A stretch of DNA of 64,000 bases, from positions 12,255,836-12,319,835 of the forward strand of contig JAJEKV010000014.1 in NCBI GenBank assembly GCA_021234155.1. Reading direction: 5' to 3'. The notes beneath the pieces were generated by a model, which saw only the letters and a program-made list of their open reading frames with translations, was not told where the DNA came from and made no database searches. The stretch is from Isoetes taiwanensis. Taxonomy: Eukaryota > Streptophyta > Lycopodiopsida > Isoetales > Isoetaceae. Position 1 is the first letter of the stretch. Each line of letters opens with the position of its first letter. The translations under genes were made by a program, and so were the position numbers. Positions 47,208 to 59,762 of the stretch are shown here, in pieces.

Positions 47208-49131
47208 AAATGTTGAAGGTATTCCTGGCAAAACCTTCAACCTCAATGGTTTAGAACCTCCAGGTTGCTTAAGGCAACCAATCTGAATGCAAAAGTTGCA
47301 AAGAAACTGTTCAAATAATTATCTGACACGGCTTTCCCAAAAGGATAAAAAGTCTGTCTCAGAAAAAAGCTTGCCAAATGCACACCATTTGAGCTTTGCA
47401 TATGATTCTTGCTTGCATAGCTGCTCAGAACCTATGTTTATCTTATTACACAAGTCTGAGGGAGCTTGACAAGGCTAGATAGATCAAAAAGACATTCCTG
47501 ACCCAGTCAATTTTTGGTCAATGTCCCTGGCTGAGAGCTCGATTTCTGATCTTGTCATAGGGATTTGTTTTTGGGGCTTTGAAGCTTTTGCCTATTCTGA
47601 ATAAGTCTGCACTCAATAGGCCTTGATGTTCTCGGCAAATAAAGGTCAAAATCTTTTACTTTTGAATTTTCTTGGACTGACTGCTACAAATCATGAACAA
47701 ATGTGAGAATGGATCTACTCCTGGAAAGAATGCATGCAAATGTTGTTGTTTATGAAAGAACCATGCATAAGATAATGACTTGAATGCCCTAGGAATTTTT
47801 ATGCATCACTATACTGCCACATGTTGACTTCTGCTATGGTAAATTAATAGAATCATTCAGTTTCTTGTGTTGACGGTTCAGGCAATCAATGGAATTGAAT
47901 GATACTTGTGTAGAGCATGCCTAGATGTCAAGCAAATGGTGTCACAACTACGGGGATGGAATGCAAGAGGCAAGCAATGCCAACAGATTGTTTTTTAGCA
48001 ACAGATCAATATAGAACACTAAAAATTCAGCAACAAGGGTCGGATTTTCAATTGAATCAGGTATACATAGGCACATAACATGAATCCCAAGCTCTGAGTC
48101 TTGGGCACAGGATCAAATAGGTAGACAATTAGTCAACTCAGATGAATTAGTCAATAATCCAAGCTGAAAATCAAGTGTGGAGGTAAGAATCAAGCTTCAA
48201 TCAAGCAAGCCGGTCCTTCTTCGAAGCAAACAATCGCTTCTTCGCCTTAAAGCCCTCGAATTTTTCTTCTGTCGAAAAGCCCCTTTTGTAAATCCCCTGT
48301 TATGTTGCATTCTTGATCAATTCCATTCAATTCTCTGTCCTTTTGTTTCCCAGATGCATTCTTGGCATTAAACAAGGTTATTCGACAGGTTTGGAGTATG
48401 ATTGCACAGTTAGTTTGGCCGAATCGACCGGATCTTGGCATTCACAGGTTTAGGGTTCTTGAAAATCTTCGACGATATATCCCACAGGCAGATTTAGGTC
48501 TGGCGAACCAAGATATATAAGGAATAACAAATTCCTTATTTATAATTATTGCGTGCAATATCCACGGGGGATTCGGTACCTCCACCGCCCCACACGCCCG
48601 GATGTTCCACGTGGCATGGGGAGATTGGCTGGGGAGAAAAATAGGCTTGGGAGGGGGGAGATAGGAAATTTTTTTTACCCCATGGACTATGGCGTGTTTC
48701 CAAAGGAAGCAAATTTAAGGGCCAAAATAAATGAAATTTTCAATTTTCTTTTTTTCAATGGGAATCTTTTCTCATGCTCTAGAAGATTCTGGAATCTTTT
48801 TTTTGCAAATGTGCATTTTCAATTTTGGCTTAAAAATGGCTCAAAAGGAGGTGATGTGGCATGTGAGAATAATGACATGGCAAGGAAGGGTGACATGGCA
48901 AAGATGGTGACGTTTCAATCAATTTGGCTTAGGATATTTTTTCTAGTCAAAACCTCAAATGAAGTGGTAATGATGTGTGTGGCATGTGGATGGTGATGTG
49001 GAGGTGCTAATGATGATGTGGCAAGGTGATGTGTCAATTTATGGATGTAACTTGAAGGCTTTTAACAAAAATTTGAAGTATGAACATGGAGATGAGTGCA
49101 TGACATGGCATGGCAAGAGGGGTGACGTGTG

Positions 49132-50712
49132 TGTGACGTTCTAGCATAATATACGCCCCGAATACGTATATTATACTGCCACATCACCTGTACATGTCAT
49201 GGATGACATGTACTTGGTGGCCGTAATAGGTTGCACCTAGGGGGCAAGAGTTGCACCTAGGGGGGCAACTTCGAATATTGTGCATGTTAAACAAACATAC
49301 AATTATTAACCCCATGGACCCCATTGCCAAATGGCTAAACCCCATTTGGCCAATGTTTAATCTAACCCTAAGGGTTTCTATATAAGGGCTTCCCCTTAAA
49401 CCCTAAACCTTTTCTTCTCTTTGCATTTAGGGTTTTCCTTGAGCTCCCTTCCTTCTTTCGCATTTGGGGTTCTCTTGAGCCATTCCGGCCAAGCTAAGAA
49501 CCAAATCCGCATTGCCAGGCTCTGTAAAGCCGCCTTTGCACAACAGATCGTCGAGTAGCAGCCATCTTCAGCAAGATCAAAGGCATGGATGCATTCTGAG
49601 GATCTGGAGGAGATCCAGGTAATTAGTCATTCTGTTGTGCAAAGTCGCCTTTGGGCTAGGCAATAAGCTAGTTTAGCATATTAGCCCAGCTGTAGATGCC
49701 TTATAGATCCCGAGATCATAAGCCCTAAGAAAAAAACCTAACCTTGGATGTTTAGGTAGGTAGATTAGATGATACTATTCATTTCAATTCTGTGATGATC
49801 TTGGTAATTCACTCTGTGACCTCCATGTATTGGGAAGGGGGGTAGAGGCCTAAAGCCTGTGTAGCAGATGATTCTAGGTAGCCTACTAGTTCCCAGTTAC
49901 TTGCGGCCTGTGCATAGGAGCCCACTGGGTTGTGGGTAGAGGGGCTAGACCGGCAGACAATGGGGTACTTGTCCCAACACAGAATGATCCCTCTGGTGTG
50001 TAAAGCCTACCAGGGATCCCTGTGAGCTAGGCTTAATGGCTTGCCACTGCGTGTGGGCAAGACATGAGTTCGACACCCGTGGAGTGATGCGTCACTCTCC
50101 ATTGGGTTCAAGTCGAATAAGGGCAGTGGCCCTCTAACCACCTGTGTTGGGCATGGAAGCCTCTGGAGGAGAGGTGACTCTCCTCCTGCCTCATCGGGGC
50201 TGGGGAGATGCAACCCAGTAGTAGCCCTTTTGGCGATGCACCCGGCAGGCTACAGTCCAGTCCCAACACTTTTCAACCCACTCTGCAAAGTGTGCACAGG
50301 AGGGGCGGATGGAGTGGACTACCCTTAGCCATGTTCTTATGCTAGCCAAATCCATTTGCCACTTCTGGAGGCCCAAGCCGTCAGCCGAACCCCCTCGAGT
50401 CTGAGCCCTGGGTAGGATTCTCTTGTTGTTATTATTCATGATTATGTTGTTGTATATGTGATGATCATGATGTATTCACCCTTCGAGATGATTGTATTGA
50501 TATATTGTTATCGTGTACTCATGTTTATTCACGCTTCCGCAGATAGGTCGACCCGAAGGGAGATGGGTGAATGACACATCCACTCTTCCCTAGCTGGCCC
50601 ATTCCACTAGGAGTGGAGTCAGGTGGATGGCCCCTGTCAGTCTGGCTGTCAGGGGGAATGCTCCGTCTTAGGATACGATGTGTGCATCGTATAAGAAGCA
50701 GGGGACATCACA
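49132..50712. mobile_element. Solo LTR of a third family (C) with 5-bp target duplication
   Basis: The 1581-bp element begins TGTGACGTTC and ends GGACATCACA, so its ends are inverted TGTGA. GTGTG is present at 49127-49131 and again at 50713-50717. The uninterrupted site can be seen in the sister LTR near 45110-45120. A TATA box (TATATAAG, 49379-49386) and telo-box-like AAACCCTAAA follow in the + orientation. It carries a 10-bp-arm palindrome at 49191-49212. No coding sequence is present. Confidence 0.8.
49191..49212. repeat. Perfect inverted repeat in LTR C
   Basis: Arms TACATGTCAT and ATGACATGTA flank GG. It lies 60 bp inside the LTR start, next to a second, weaker palindrome of TAATATAC. 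Confidence 0.7.
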
Positions 50713-51344
50713 GTGTGTGATGACGGCACTTCAAATGTGTATTTCATGGGTCAACTTTGGTATAAATGCAAATCATTGGTATTTTCTAGGCAAACTTGAC
50801 TTCTGAATGTTTCCCTTAGGGATTTCATGATTTTCTCTCTTCTTTGACTTTGAAGGAGGGAATGTTGACTTTTGACCACACGTAGGACCAAGTCAAGTGA
50901 AGTTTGTAACTTTGAATAATGTGGAAGTGGTGTAGTGAGTATATGGCATGTGAATGACTCTTGAAAGTGTAGTTTTAACTAGAAAAAAATCTTCAAGGCC
51001 AAATTTGACTTGGAAATGAGTTGTAGGCATGGAATTCAATATCTTATGGGTGTTTCATGGTGGTAGAAGGCATGGGAGATGTGGAATGGGAATCAAAGTG
51101 TGCAATAATGCCAAGAACTCAAATGACCACATACCAAGAAATCTTCTAGGGGTCTTCTTCCTTTTGCTTGATTCTCCCTTTGCCTCTTTTGTGTGACCTG
51201 AGTCAATTGTCATCGCCTTGCTCTTCAAGCCTTCAATGTATGCCAATAAAGCATTCTTCTTGTGCCTTAAAAATTCAGATCAAAGTGTGAGGATCAATCT
51301 TCAAATAATGTCTTGTTCTTCCATGCTGCCATAGCATGGCAGCA

Positions 51345-52126
51345 TTATGCCAAACTAAAAGGATAGGCTGGTCTGCCAGCCCTTTTACTTGCTGCTTGAA
51401 AATCATGGTAAGATCCCAGCTAGTTGCCAATGTGAGAATGTGCTTGGCAACTTGATGAACCTGCATATGGATTTGGAAGAAACAAAGATAGTAATGATGT
51501 TCAGTATGGTATGAATGAGAATATGGAGGTGATTTTTCAGATGAACCTGCATGACAAATGAATTCTTTAGGAAAAGTGAACTGCTGGATGGAAATGTGAC
51601 AGCAGTTTGTGAATTTCATGGAAGTGTGAAGGGTTTTAGGTGTAGTAAGTCAACTCTTGAGCAGATGAGTGTGGAATGAAGATATTAGGATGCACCTGCA
51701 TGTGGAAATAACATCTGTTAGTTCAGATGAGTTGCTGTTGTGGGGAAAATGGCAGCAACTTTGGGTGATGATGAGTGGAAGATGAGATGTATGGCTATGA
51801 AATTCAGGTGTTCCTGCATGGAAACCACAGTTAGCATCTGATTTGGTCCTTAACTCGATCAGAATCTGCACAGACTTTTGCTTTTGCAACACTGGAGTAA
51901 ACTTGAAAAATTTGATTAGTCCAAAGTTTATAAGCTGAAAAGCAAAACTCAACATCTAGAATTGCCTCAATATTTTTTTGCTTTTTTCTCTGTTTCCCTT
52001 TTTTTGTGTTTTCTTTTTTGTTCTACTTTTACTTCTCTATGTGGTATTCTAAATAAACCTACCTATAAATTCTTAAATGCTTTTAACTGAACAAACTCAG
52101 GGCAACATGTTGTTGCCAATACCTTT
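51345..52126 (-). other. Sequence between B integrase and the B LTR
   Basis: No gene is supported. CCTGCATG recurs at about 51460, 51546, 51692 and 51811 inside loosely repeated blocks that recall the start of the A LTR (ATGCAGGAGCAC). A purine-rich run on the minus strand lies at about 51975-52020. The expected polypurine tract directly before the LTR is not evident. Confidence 0.4.
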
Positions 52127-53025
52127 TTAAATGCAGAATGTTGATAGGATTTGCAGTTCTCTGCCATCAGAAACTTCCCTCAACCAGTAAGAATCCTTTC
52201 CTGCTGTGCCAATCACCTCAAAGGGCCCTTCCCAAAGATTTTCAAACTTGGATGCTATTTCCTCCCTTGCTTTGTTCCACTTCAATACCAACTCACCTGT
52301 TTTAAGAATTCCTTGGAGTTTATGAGCTGCTTTGAAAGCTGCAATCTCCTTGGCCTTTTTCATCATAACAGCATTTTCTGCCTCATATCTGTGCTCCTCT
52401 GCTGCCATGTTATGGCAGCATGGAAGAGCTAAGCACATTTCTAGACTAATCCTTAAACTTTGATCTGAATTACAAGGCACTAGAAGAATGCTTCATTAGC
52501 ATACCATTGAAAGCTTGAAGAGCAAGGAGAGGACAATTAACTCAGGTCACTCAAAAGAGACAAGAGGAGAATCAAGCAAAAGAAAAGAGGAGAATGAAAA
52601 AGAAGACCCCTAGAAGATCATCTCTTGGTATGTGATCATTTGAGTTCTTGGCATCTTTGTGCAGTTTGACTCCTACTCCATATTCCCCATACGTTCCACC
52701 ACCATAAAACACCCATGAGACTTTGAATTCCATGCATACAATTCCTTCCCAAGTCAAACTTAGCTTTGAAAATTCTTTCTAGTCAAAAATACACCTTCAA
52801 GAACCATTCATTTGTTACACACTTCTCACACCATTTCATCACCATCCAAAAGTTCAAAACTTCACTTGACTTGGTCATACATGTAGTCAAAAAGTCAACA
52901 TATCATGCAACATGGTCAAAGAAAGGGGAAAGTTACAGAATCCCTAAGGGAAATGTTCAAGACTCAAGTGTGCCCTAGGGAATGTCAAAAAGTTGCATTT
53001 TACAAAAATTGACCCATGAAGTGTG

Positions 53026-53081
53026 CATTCTATGTGCCAAGTCACCATACACTTCATTCTATGTGCCAAGTCACCATACAC
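53026..53081. repeat. Tandem duplication, about 29 bp x2
   Basis: The unit CATTCTATGTGCCAAGTCAC plus CATACACTT is repeated once, with a change at the end of the second copy. It is specific to this LTR copy. Confidence 0.75.
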
Positions 53082-53592
53082 ATCACCACTCTAGTCATGC
53101 CATGTCATGCTTCCTCTTCCATGTTCAAACTCTAAATCTATCTCAAGGCATCAAACTTGCACCCATAAGATGACATATCACCTTGCCACATCATCATTGG
53201 CACCACCACATCACCATCCACATGTCACACACATCATGTCCACATCACTTGCAATTTTGACTAGAAAGAATTTTCTAAGCCCAAGTTGATTGACACGTCA
53301 CCACCATCCTTTGCCATGTCATGTCCATCTAGCCATGTCACCACTTTCACATGCCATGTCATTCATCCCATGAACCATTTTTTAGCCAAAATAAAAAAGT
53401 GCCCTATTGCAAGAAAAGATTATAGAATCTTCTAGAGTGCAAAAAAAGATTCCCTTTGAAAAAAAGAAAATTCAAAAATTGCTTTATCTTGAGCCTTATA
53501 TTCGTCTCCTAGGGAATAGTGCCATACTCCTTGGAATAAAATTTTTTCCTATCTACCCCAAAGCCTATTTTTCTCCCCCCCAATTCCCCATG

Positions 53593-53670
53593 CCACGTGG
53601 AACATCCGGGCGTGTGGGGCGCTTGAGGTACCGAATCCCACGTGGATATTGCACGCAATTATTATAAATA
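53593..53670 (+). promoter_or_regulatory. B LTR core promoter: two G-boxes and TATA box
   Basis: CCACGTGG occurs at 53593-53600 and 53638-53645, followed 17 bases later by TTATAAATA (53662-53670). The layout is conserved in the minus-oriented copies near 44518-44590 and 48535-48615, where one box or the other is mutated. G-boxes bind bZIP and bHLH factors in plants. Promoter activity is inferred. Confidence 0.5.
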
Positions 53671-54857
53671 CTGGATTTTCTTTTCGTTATATACCGAGCT
53701 GCCAAACCTAAAAAAGCCTGTGGGATATTTCACTTGAATTCTGAAGAACCCTAAAACCTGAGAGCTCCAAGATCCGTTTGATTCGGCCAAACTAACCTCT
53801 CAATCATGACTTAAACCTGCCGGATCACTCTGTTTAATGCCAAAAACACGTATTGGGAGCTAAAAGACAGAGAATTAAATGGAATTAATCAAGAACTCAA
53901 CAAAATAGAGCATCTACAAAAGGGGTTTTTTCACAGAAGGCAAGATCGAGGGCTTTGAGGCAAAGAATTGATTGCTTGCTTTGAAGAAGGACCGGCTTGA
54001 TCGATTTGAGCTTGATTCCGACCTCCAAACTTGATTTGCAATTCGGATTATTGACTAAATCATCGGGATTGATTTATTGTCTACCTATTTGATCCTGTAC
54101 CCAAGACTCAGAGCTTGGGATTCATATTGTTTGCTTTTGAGTGCCTGAATTAAATGAAAATCCGACCCTTGTTGTTGAATATTTGTGCCAAGTGTTGATC
54201 TGTTTTCAAAAAGTAGATGTCACCAGAGTTTTTTGCTACATCTTATCTTAGCAGCCAAATATCATGAGCGTGATATCTCAACATGTTTTCTGCAAGTGCG
54301 AGAGAATCCTTATGCTAGGATGAATCATCTGTTCTAGGTCTATTGTAGCAGAAGTCAGCATCGAGCATTAGAATAAGATATAGAAGTGCCTAGGGCATTA
54401 AGATTATCCTTTGATGCATATTAGACATAGGAGCATTAGGATTAATGTGCATTCCTTCCATAAATAGGGTCTTGTTCACAATTGTCTACACTTTATAACA
54501 GTCAGCCAAAATATTCAAAAAGAAAAAATCTAGAGTTCTATTTGCCAAAAACATCAAGACCCCTTGTGTGCAGACCTTTTCTGAATAGGTAAAGTTTTCA
54601 AAACCAAAAAATCTATTGCCATTAGCGAGATCATTAAGTGAGCTCTCTGCCAGGGATATTGATCAGAAATTGACTGGGTCAGGAACAAGAATTTGGCCTA
54701 TCTACCCTTATCAGATTCTCTTAGACTTTTGCAGCCATACAAATATAGGTGTTGAGCATCTGTGCAAACAAGAATCTTGGCCAAAGCTCAAGTGGCGTAC
54801 ATGTGGCAGACATTCTTCTGAAGCAGACTTTTTGTCATTCAAAGAAAGCTATTTTAA

Positions 54858-56455
54858 CACTAGAGTTGTCAGGCGATGGACCAAAAATGGTGTATTTGCA
54901 CTGTTCACTTTAAAATTCATATAAAATCAACGGCTCAAAATTCAATAAAACCCTTCATAGAAACTCATATATGGCAGTCATGTTCCATGTGAAAAATATC
55001 TAAAAATCTACCTACCTCCATTCTTGGAAGTTATGCTTAGGTGAATCCAAGGGGGTCATGCCAAGACTGCCTTATATTTACATAAGGTAAAACTGTCTTA
55101 ATGAATTGATTTTTTTTATTTTTTTCAGTATTTTCTTATTTTTCTATGCGAGTTAGAGAGTACAACACAAAAAATTGCACCTCATTCCAAGATATGAGAA
55201 GGAAGATAGGGTTCATCGAACATGACAGGGTCAAAACTGTTTTCTGTCTTCTGTGGACCAATAATTATTTTAACATGAAATTAGAGATCTATATTACCAA
55301 GGAAGACTTGCTTTCATAAAAAAAATATAGCTCATCATGAAAAATGATCTACATGCACTATTATCATACCTACAATACTTCTGGCAACAAATATAGAATA
55401 CGTTTATGATAGCAAGAGAAAAGTAGGTTTCTTTGTGTTTTTTGCAATATATGACATCAAGAACCTCTATGCACATGTATTATTATATATGAGTTGAAAA
55501 AGAGTGTTATCTTGATTAAATGATTCAAATTTTGACAAGTCTAAGTATTGGCCATTAATGGTCCCTGGATATTTATATTTAAATCTTGCAACTACTATAT
55601 CACTTTCACATCAAATTTGAGATCTATGTTGCTAATGAAGTCTTGCATGCATAAAAAATATAGCATTTGCTAAAAGATGAACTATATGTACAATTAGCAT
55701 ACTTAAACTCCAATTGGTGTAGTAACAAACACAACCAAATGTAGAGAATGCATAATTAACTACTACATATAGGTTGATAAAATTATAATCTACGTAGATA
55801 TAAGTGTAGTGCATAGCGTGCATCTTTTAATACCCATTTAAAGGTGATATACAAGTTTTATTAAATCATTTTAGATTTATTTTTGTCCTGAATTCTATAT
55901 AAGAGATTCTTTAGTCAATATTGAAATTATTAGAACTTATGAATGCTTCAAAAAAACATCGAACTATAGCTCTTAGAGTCAACAACTTATGACCACAAGA
56001 ATTAGGCCAAAACTTATAATACTAAGAGAGAAATAATTCATACCCTCAAACAGCTCTTTTGAGTAAAATTGGGTATGGCGACTTCATCTAATGTCATATA
56101 ATAGTGAAAAAACTTGGGAATATACAAATCAACATGTTTTATCATAAAAAATCATTTGCTTTTGATTTTAGCAAGGTTTGGACCCCTTTGTGCTAGAAAA
56201 TATGAAGAATGCAGTTCTGGACTAGTACGAAAACTGCTAAATTGTATGAGGTTTGGACAATTACCACAAGATATGGGTGAATCCATTGGTCATGAAATTC
56301 TTCTACATTATAAAGAATCAAGTGAAGATTCAAAAGGTGGTGGTAGATTGAAAAATGGAGAAGTTTCTCTCTAGATATATGGGTTTAAGTGGCAGAGGTA
56401 CGATGGACAAATTTTGGTCCATGGACTACAGATGGTCCAGTGGACAACTCTAGTG
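54858..56455. mobile_element. Non-autonomous TIR DNA transposon with TTAA duplication
   Basis: The ends are CACTAGAGTTGTC and its exact complement (13 bp), flanked by TTAA at 54854-54857 and 56456-56459. The empty site TTTTAATCAATC is seen in the sister LTR at about 43927. A second inverted motif, ATGGACCAAAA, lies about 20 bp inside the left end and 35 bp inside the right end. The 1598-bp interior is AT-rich and has no transposase-like ORF. TTAA duplication is typical of piggyBac-type elements, but the ends are not the usual CCC; a TA duplication with ends ACACTAG fits equally well. Confidence 0.8.
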
Positions 56456-57097
56456 TTAATCAATCTCTTGAGTATTGTTCTCCGAATTTTTGCACTCAGA
56501 GCGGTTGCCCTAAGCAACCTGGAGGTTTAAACCATTGAGGTTGAAGGTTTTGCCAGGAACACCTTCAACATCTTCAAGCTGCATCAATCTCACAAATCTT
56601 TCCTTTAGTGCCTCATCCAATTCTAAATTTATTTGGTATGCCAACCTAAGGGAGGGAAGTTCCAATTCAATGGGTACTACTGACTCTATGCCATAGACCA
56701 AGCTAAAAGGAGTATGCCTTGTGGATGCTTTGATGGTAGTCCTGTATGCCCAAAGTGCATCATGGAGCTTTAAGTGCCAATCTTTCTTTGATATGTTGAT
56801 GGTTTTTTTTTAGAATTGACTTGAGAACCTTGTTAATTGACTCTGCTTGACCATTTCCTTGAGGATAGTAGGATGAGCTCTTAGTATGTTTGACCTTCAG
56901 AGTGGCTAGCAAGAGTGTAATTGTGTGATTGATAAATTGGCTTCCCCTGTCAGAGATGATTTTGAAGGGAATCCCAAACCTGGCACAAATGTTCTCATGG
57001 AGGAATCTTGCAGTAGCATAGGCATTTGCTTCTCTCAAAGGAATTGCCTCAGCCCATTTTGTGAAATAATCTGTGGCCACAAGTATGAATTGATGTT

Positions 57098-59601
57098 TGT
57101 TGATCCTCAACCTGGCTTCAAAGGTCAACCACAATGAGCCAACTTGAGTTTGGACTCAAGTTGGGGTTAGGACCTCCAGATCACTTAAGGTGATCAATCT
57201 TTGCAAGATAAATCTAGATAAAAATCCAAAAACTCAAAGTTTCATACCTTTCCCATTTCTAGGAAATGAGTCCTTGACTCAAATTGGTGTAGTAGTCGAT
57301 AACAGATTGATTTTTTGGGGCAGATGCTTTAGACTGGCACAAAAAAGTTATATGAATCCAATGGTGTAGTTCCTGACCAAGTCAGATCACAGATCTGAGG
57401 GATATTCAAGTTTAAAGTGAGGTCAAAAGTTGGTCAATAGGGATCAAACTGGAAAACAGTGATCAGAAAAAAGGATTTAGAGTTTCTGACCACTTTTTTG
57501 AGAATTTTCAAAGCAAATGTGTCACAATGATGGTAAAGAATGGAGGCATGAAATCAAATCTCCATTTGGATACTCGGAGGTATTTTTGCACTCAGATTTG
57601 GCAAAGTACAGTCAAAACAGAGTGCAAGATTTTCTAACTCGAGTTGTGGATGGTATTTTTTGATTTTTTCAAAGCATATAGATCTCAGAGGTCTCAAGGA
57701 TCGATGGCTACCAGGCCAAAGGCAATTGGGAGTATAGAGGAATTTACTGTAGAATTTTTTGAAAGGCAAAATTCCCAAAGATCATATCAGAGACAACTTC
57801 ATCAACTTGGCAACGAATTTTCATTGATGTAGAAATAAGTAGATCACAATAATAATGAATAAGAGTGTTCCAATACTTCAAATCAATCACAGGTCATAAA
57901 ATAATTTTTAGAAAATAATATCAAATAGATCTTTGCAAATATGATCGAGGAGTGCTCAGGGACTTCAAGAATTCTTTAGATCATGCTCAGCATTGTCAAT
58001 GTTGAATTTGAACGCTTCTGGGCCTTCGAAAAGTGTTTTAGTCGAATCCCCTGTATATAGTTTAGTTTTCAAATGATTTCCCAATCTTAGCCTTAATTTA
58101 TGGGTTTATTCGATTCTTAGAGGGCGGGAAGATAAAAATAGATAGGTTGCGAGGTCATTGGATCCAAATCCGGCATGATTTGAGCTGAGAAACTCAGTTT
58201 TAGGGTTCTTGGCCGTATTTTCGTGAAAATGACGCGATACGGTCTCCCTATTTTCGAGAGTATATCCCAGAATATGCTGTATTTTGGTCTTTTAAAGATC
58301 TTCGAGCATGGTTTTAAAGAGTTCTCTAAAAATGATCAAGGAACTCTTGGAAATTTTTGAGACCATGGGAAATTTTCACACACTTGGGAGGGATCATAGA
58401 ATATTCTAGAGCATCTTTTGGTCTTAAGGCATGGATATACCATGGAGACACGTGTATACATGAAAGCTCATAGGAAAATGGACCATGGGGAAATGGAAAA
58501 ATTATGAGGCAATGGTAAAAATGAAAAGTTGGGCTAAGGATATTTGCAAGAAAAAGGAGTAATGAGAAGACAAACAATGGTATTTTATGGCCATGAAAAA
58601 GTGGGCTCAATGGTTAAACAAAGGTAAATGGGAATGAGATATGAGTATGGAAATGGGGGAGAGGGAAAGAACTAGGATTTGGTGCCATGTATACAGGGGT
58701 CTTCCAAACTTTTAACTTCCAAACTTCATAACCCAGATTCTTCTAGAGTATATTCTTGACTAAGCATTTTACCTCAAATAAAGTACCTCTTGTGAATTTT
58801 TAACTTAAGCACTTGTTGACCTGGAAGGTAGGTGAGCATCCTTTGACCTCCACATCAATGTTGGCTACCAAGCTCTTCCAAACTTTGACCTAGTCTTCCA
58901 AAATGACTTAACCTAGCTTTAATGCATAGACCACAATTAGTATGTTGCCCTTTGGGGGCAACATCTCACCGAAACAAGAAAATGGCTGGTCCCCTCAGCC
59001 ATACAATGTCAAAAGTGAATACATAGAGGGGTCTTCAGTTTTGTACCAAGGTGTCCAAGTGAGAACATGATGGAGTGAAAGTGTAAAGTGCAAGTGTTGA
59101 TGGAATGAGTATGAATGTGGTGATAGGGTTATGTGAATGGGATATGGTGGGTGGAAAAAGATGAGAATGAGTGTGAATGTGATAGGGTGGTGATGTGAAT
59201 AGAGTGTGTGGAGTATATGAGGATGGAGTGAATGTGCAAGTGTTGAGATCTCGCCAAAACAAGAAAATGTATGTCTCTCCTTGATCTTCAAAAATTGCAA
59301 CTCTGCTATGGTGGTGAAGCTGAAGTGCAGAGTGCTTTTTGGGAATGAAAACAAGAATAAGGAGTCTAAATGAATAGTAGGACCACTTATGACAGATGAA
59401 TATAGATGGAGAAAGGGTGCACCTGTCATGGAAACACACAAACTAGTTAATCTCAAATCCTTGCAGCTCTGCTATGATGGTGAAGATGAATTTGCAGAGT
59501 GCTGTTAAGATGTGGAAGAAAGAATAGAAGGCCGAATGGGTGGTAGGAGCACTTTAAGACAGATGAATAGAGATGGAAGAAGGATGCTCCTGCATATGAC
59601 A
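57098..59601 (-). repeat. A LTR at the 3' end of a minus-strand A element
   Basis: On the minus strand it begins TGTCATATGCAGGAGC (59601) and ends GAGGATCAACA (57098), 2504 bp, with the stem-loop at 57179-57195. It is clearly diverged from the array LTRs. C is almost absent from the + strand at about 59060-59240. Confidence 0.7.
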
Positions 59602-59762
59602 CTTGGTAAAACATTAGTAATCATTCTCTCCTTGGGATCACTTATACTGTTCTCTGGTCAGCCCAACCTACAAACATAAAACTAACTTATCAAAGTAATG
59701 TGCTCATAACAGAAGTCAAATTGATCTAACTACTCTAATTCTATTATAGATCTTTGAACTTT

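Larger units (their letters stand above)
47211..51344 (-). repeat. Full B LTR, interrupted by a solo LTR
   Basis: On the minus strand it starts TGCTGCCATG at 51344 and ends AATACCTTCAACA at 47211. Without the inserted solo LTR and one TSD copy it is 2548 bp, matching the other full B LTR (2569 bp). It begins with a hairpin (arms TGCTGCCAT/ATGGCAGCA). The stem-loop is at 47263-47279. Confidence 0.75.
52400..56570 (+). mobile_element. B solo LTR inserted in B integrase
   Basis: It starts TGCTGCCATGTTATGGCAGCA and ends AACACCTTCAACA. Flanks are TCCTC (52395-52399) and TCTTC (56571-56575), a target duplication with one mismatch whose removal keeps the integrase in register. No internal region follows, so it is a solo LTR. 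It carries the TTAA element at 54858-56455 and the stem-loop GGTTGCCCTAAGCAACC at 56503-56519. Confidence 0.75.
52127..57097 (-). pseudogene. Integrase of family B, split by a solo LTR
   Basis: The 5' piece (57097-56571) encodes the core (TDYFTKWAEAIPLREANA, FKIISDRGSQFINHT, SSYYPQGNGQAES) and reaches RFVRLMQLE. The 3' piece (52399-52127) resumes at HRYEAENAVMMKKAKE and ends ENLWEGPFEV...DSYWLREV. The two are colinear with the A integrase once the 4.2-kb insert and one duplicated pentamer are ignored. The N-terminal zinc module is missing because an A LTR abuts at 57098. Confidence 0.75.

Noticed and set aside
50030-50085. tRNA gene or tRNA-derived SINE
   Set aside because: A B-box-like GTTCGACACCC is present, but no cloverleaf or acceptor stem can be drawn, and it is inside an LTR.
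54858-56455. Classification as a CACTA-superfamily transposon because the ends read CACTA
   Set aside because: CACTA elements make 3-bp duplications. Here the flanking triplets are TAA and TTA, whereas TTAA is duplicated exactly.
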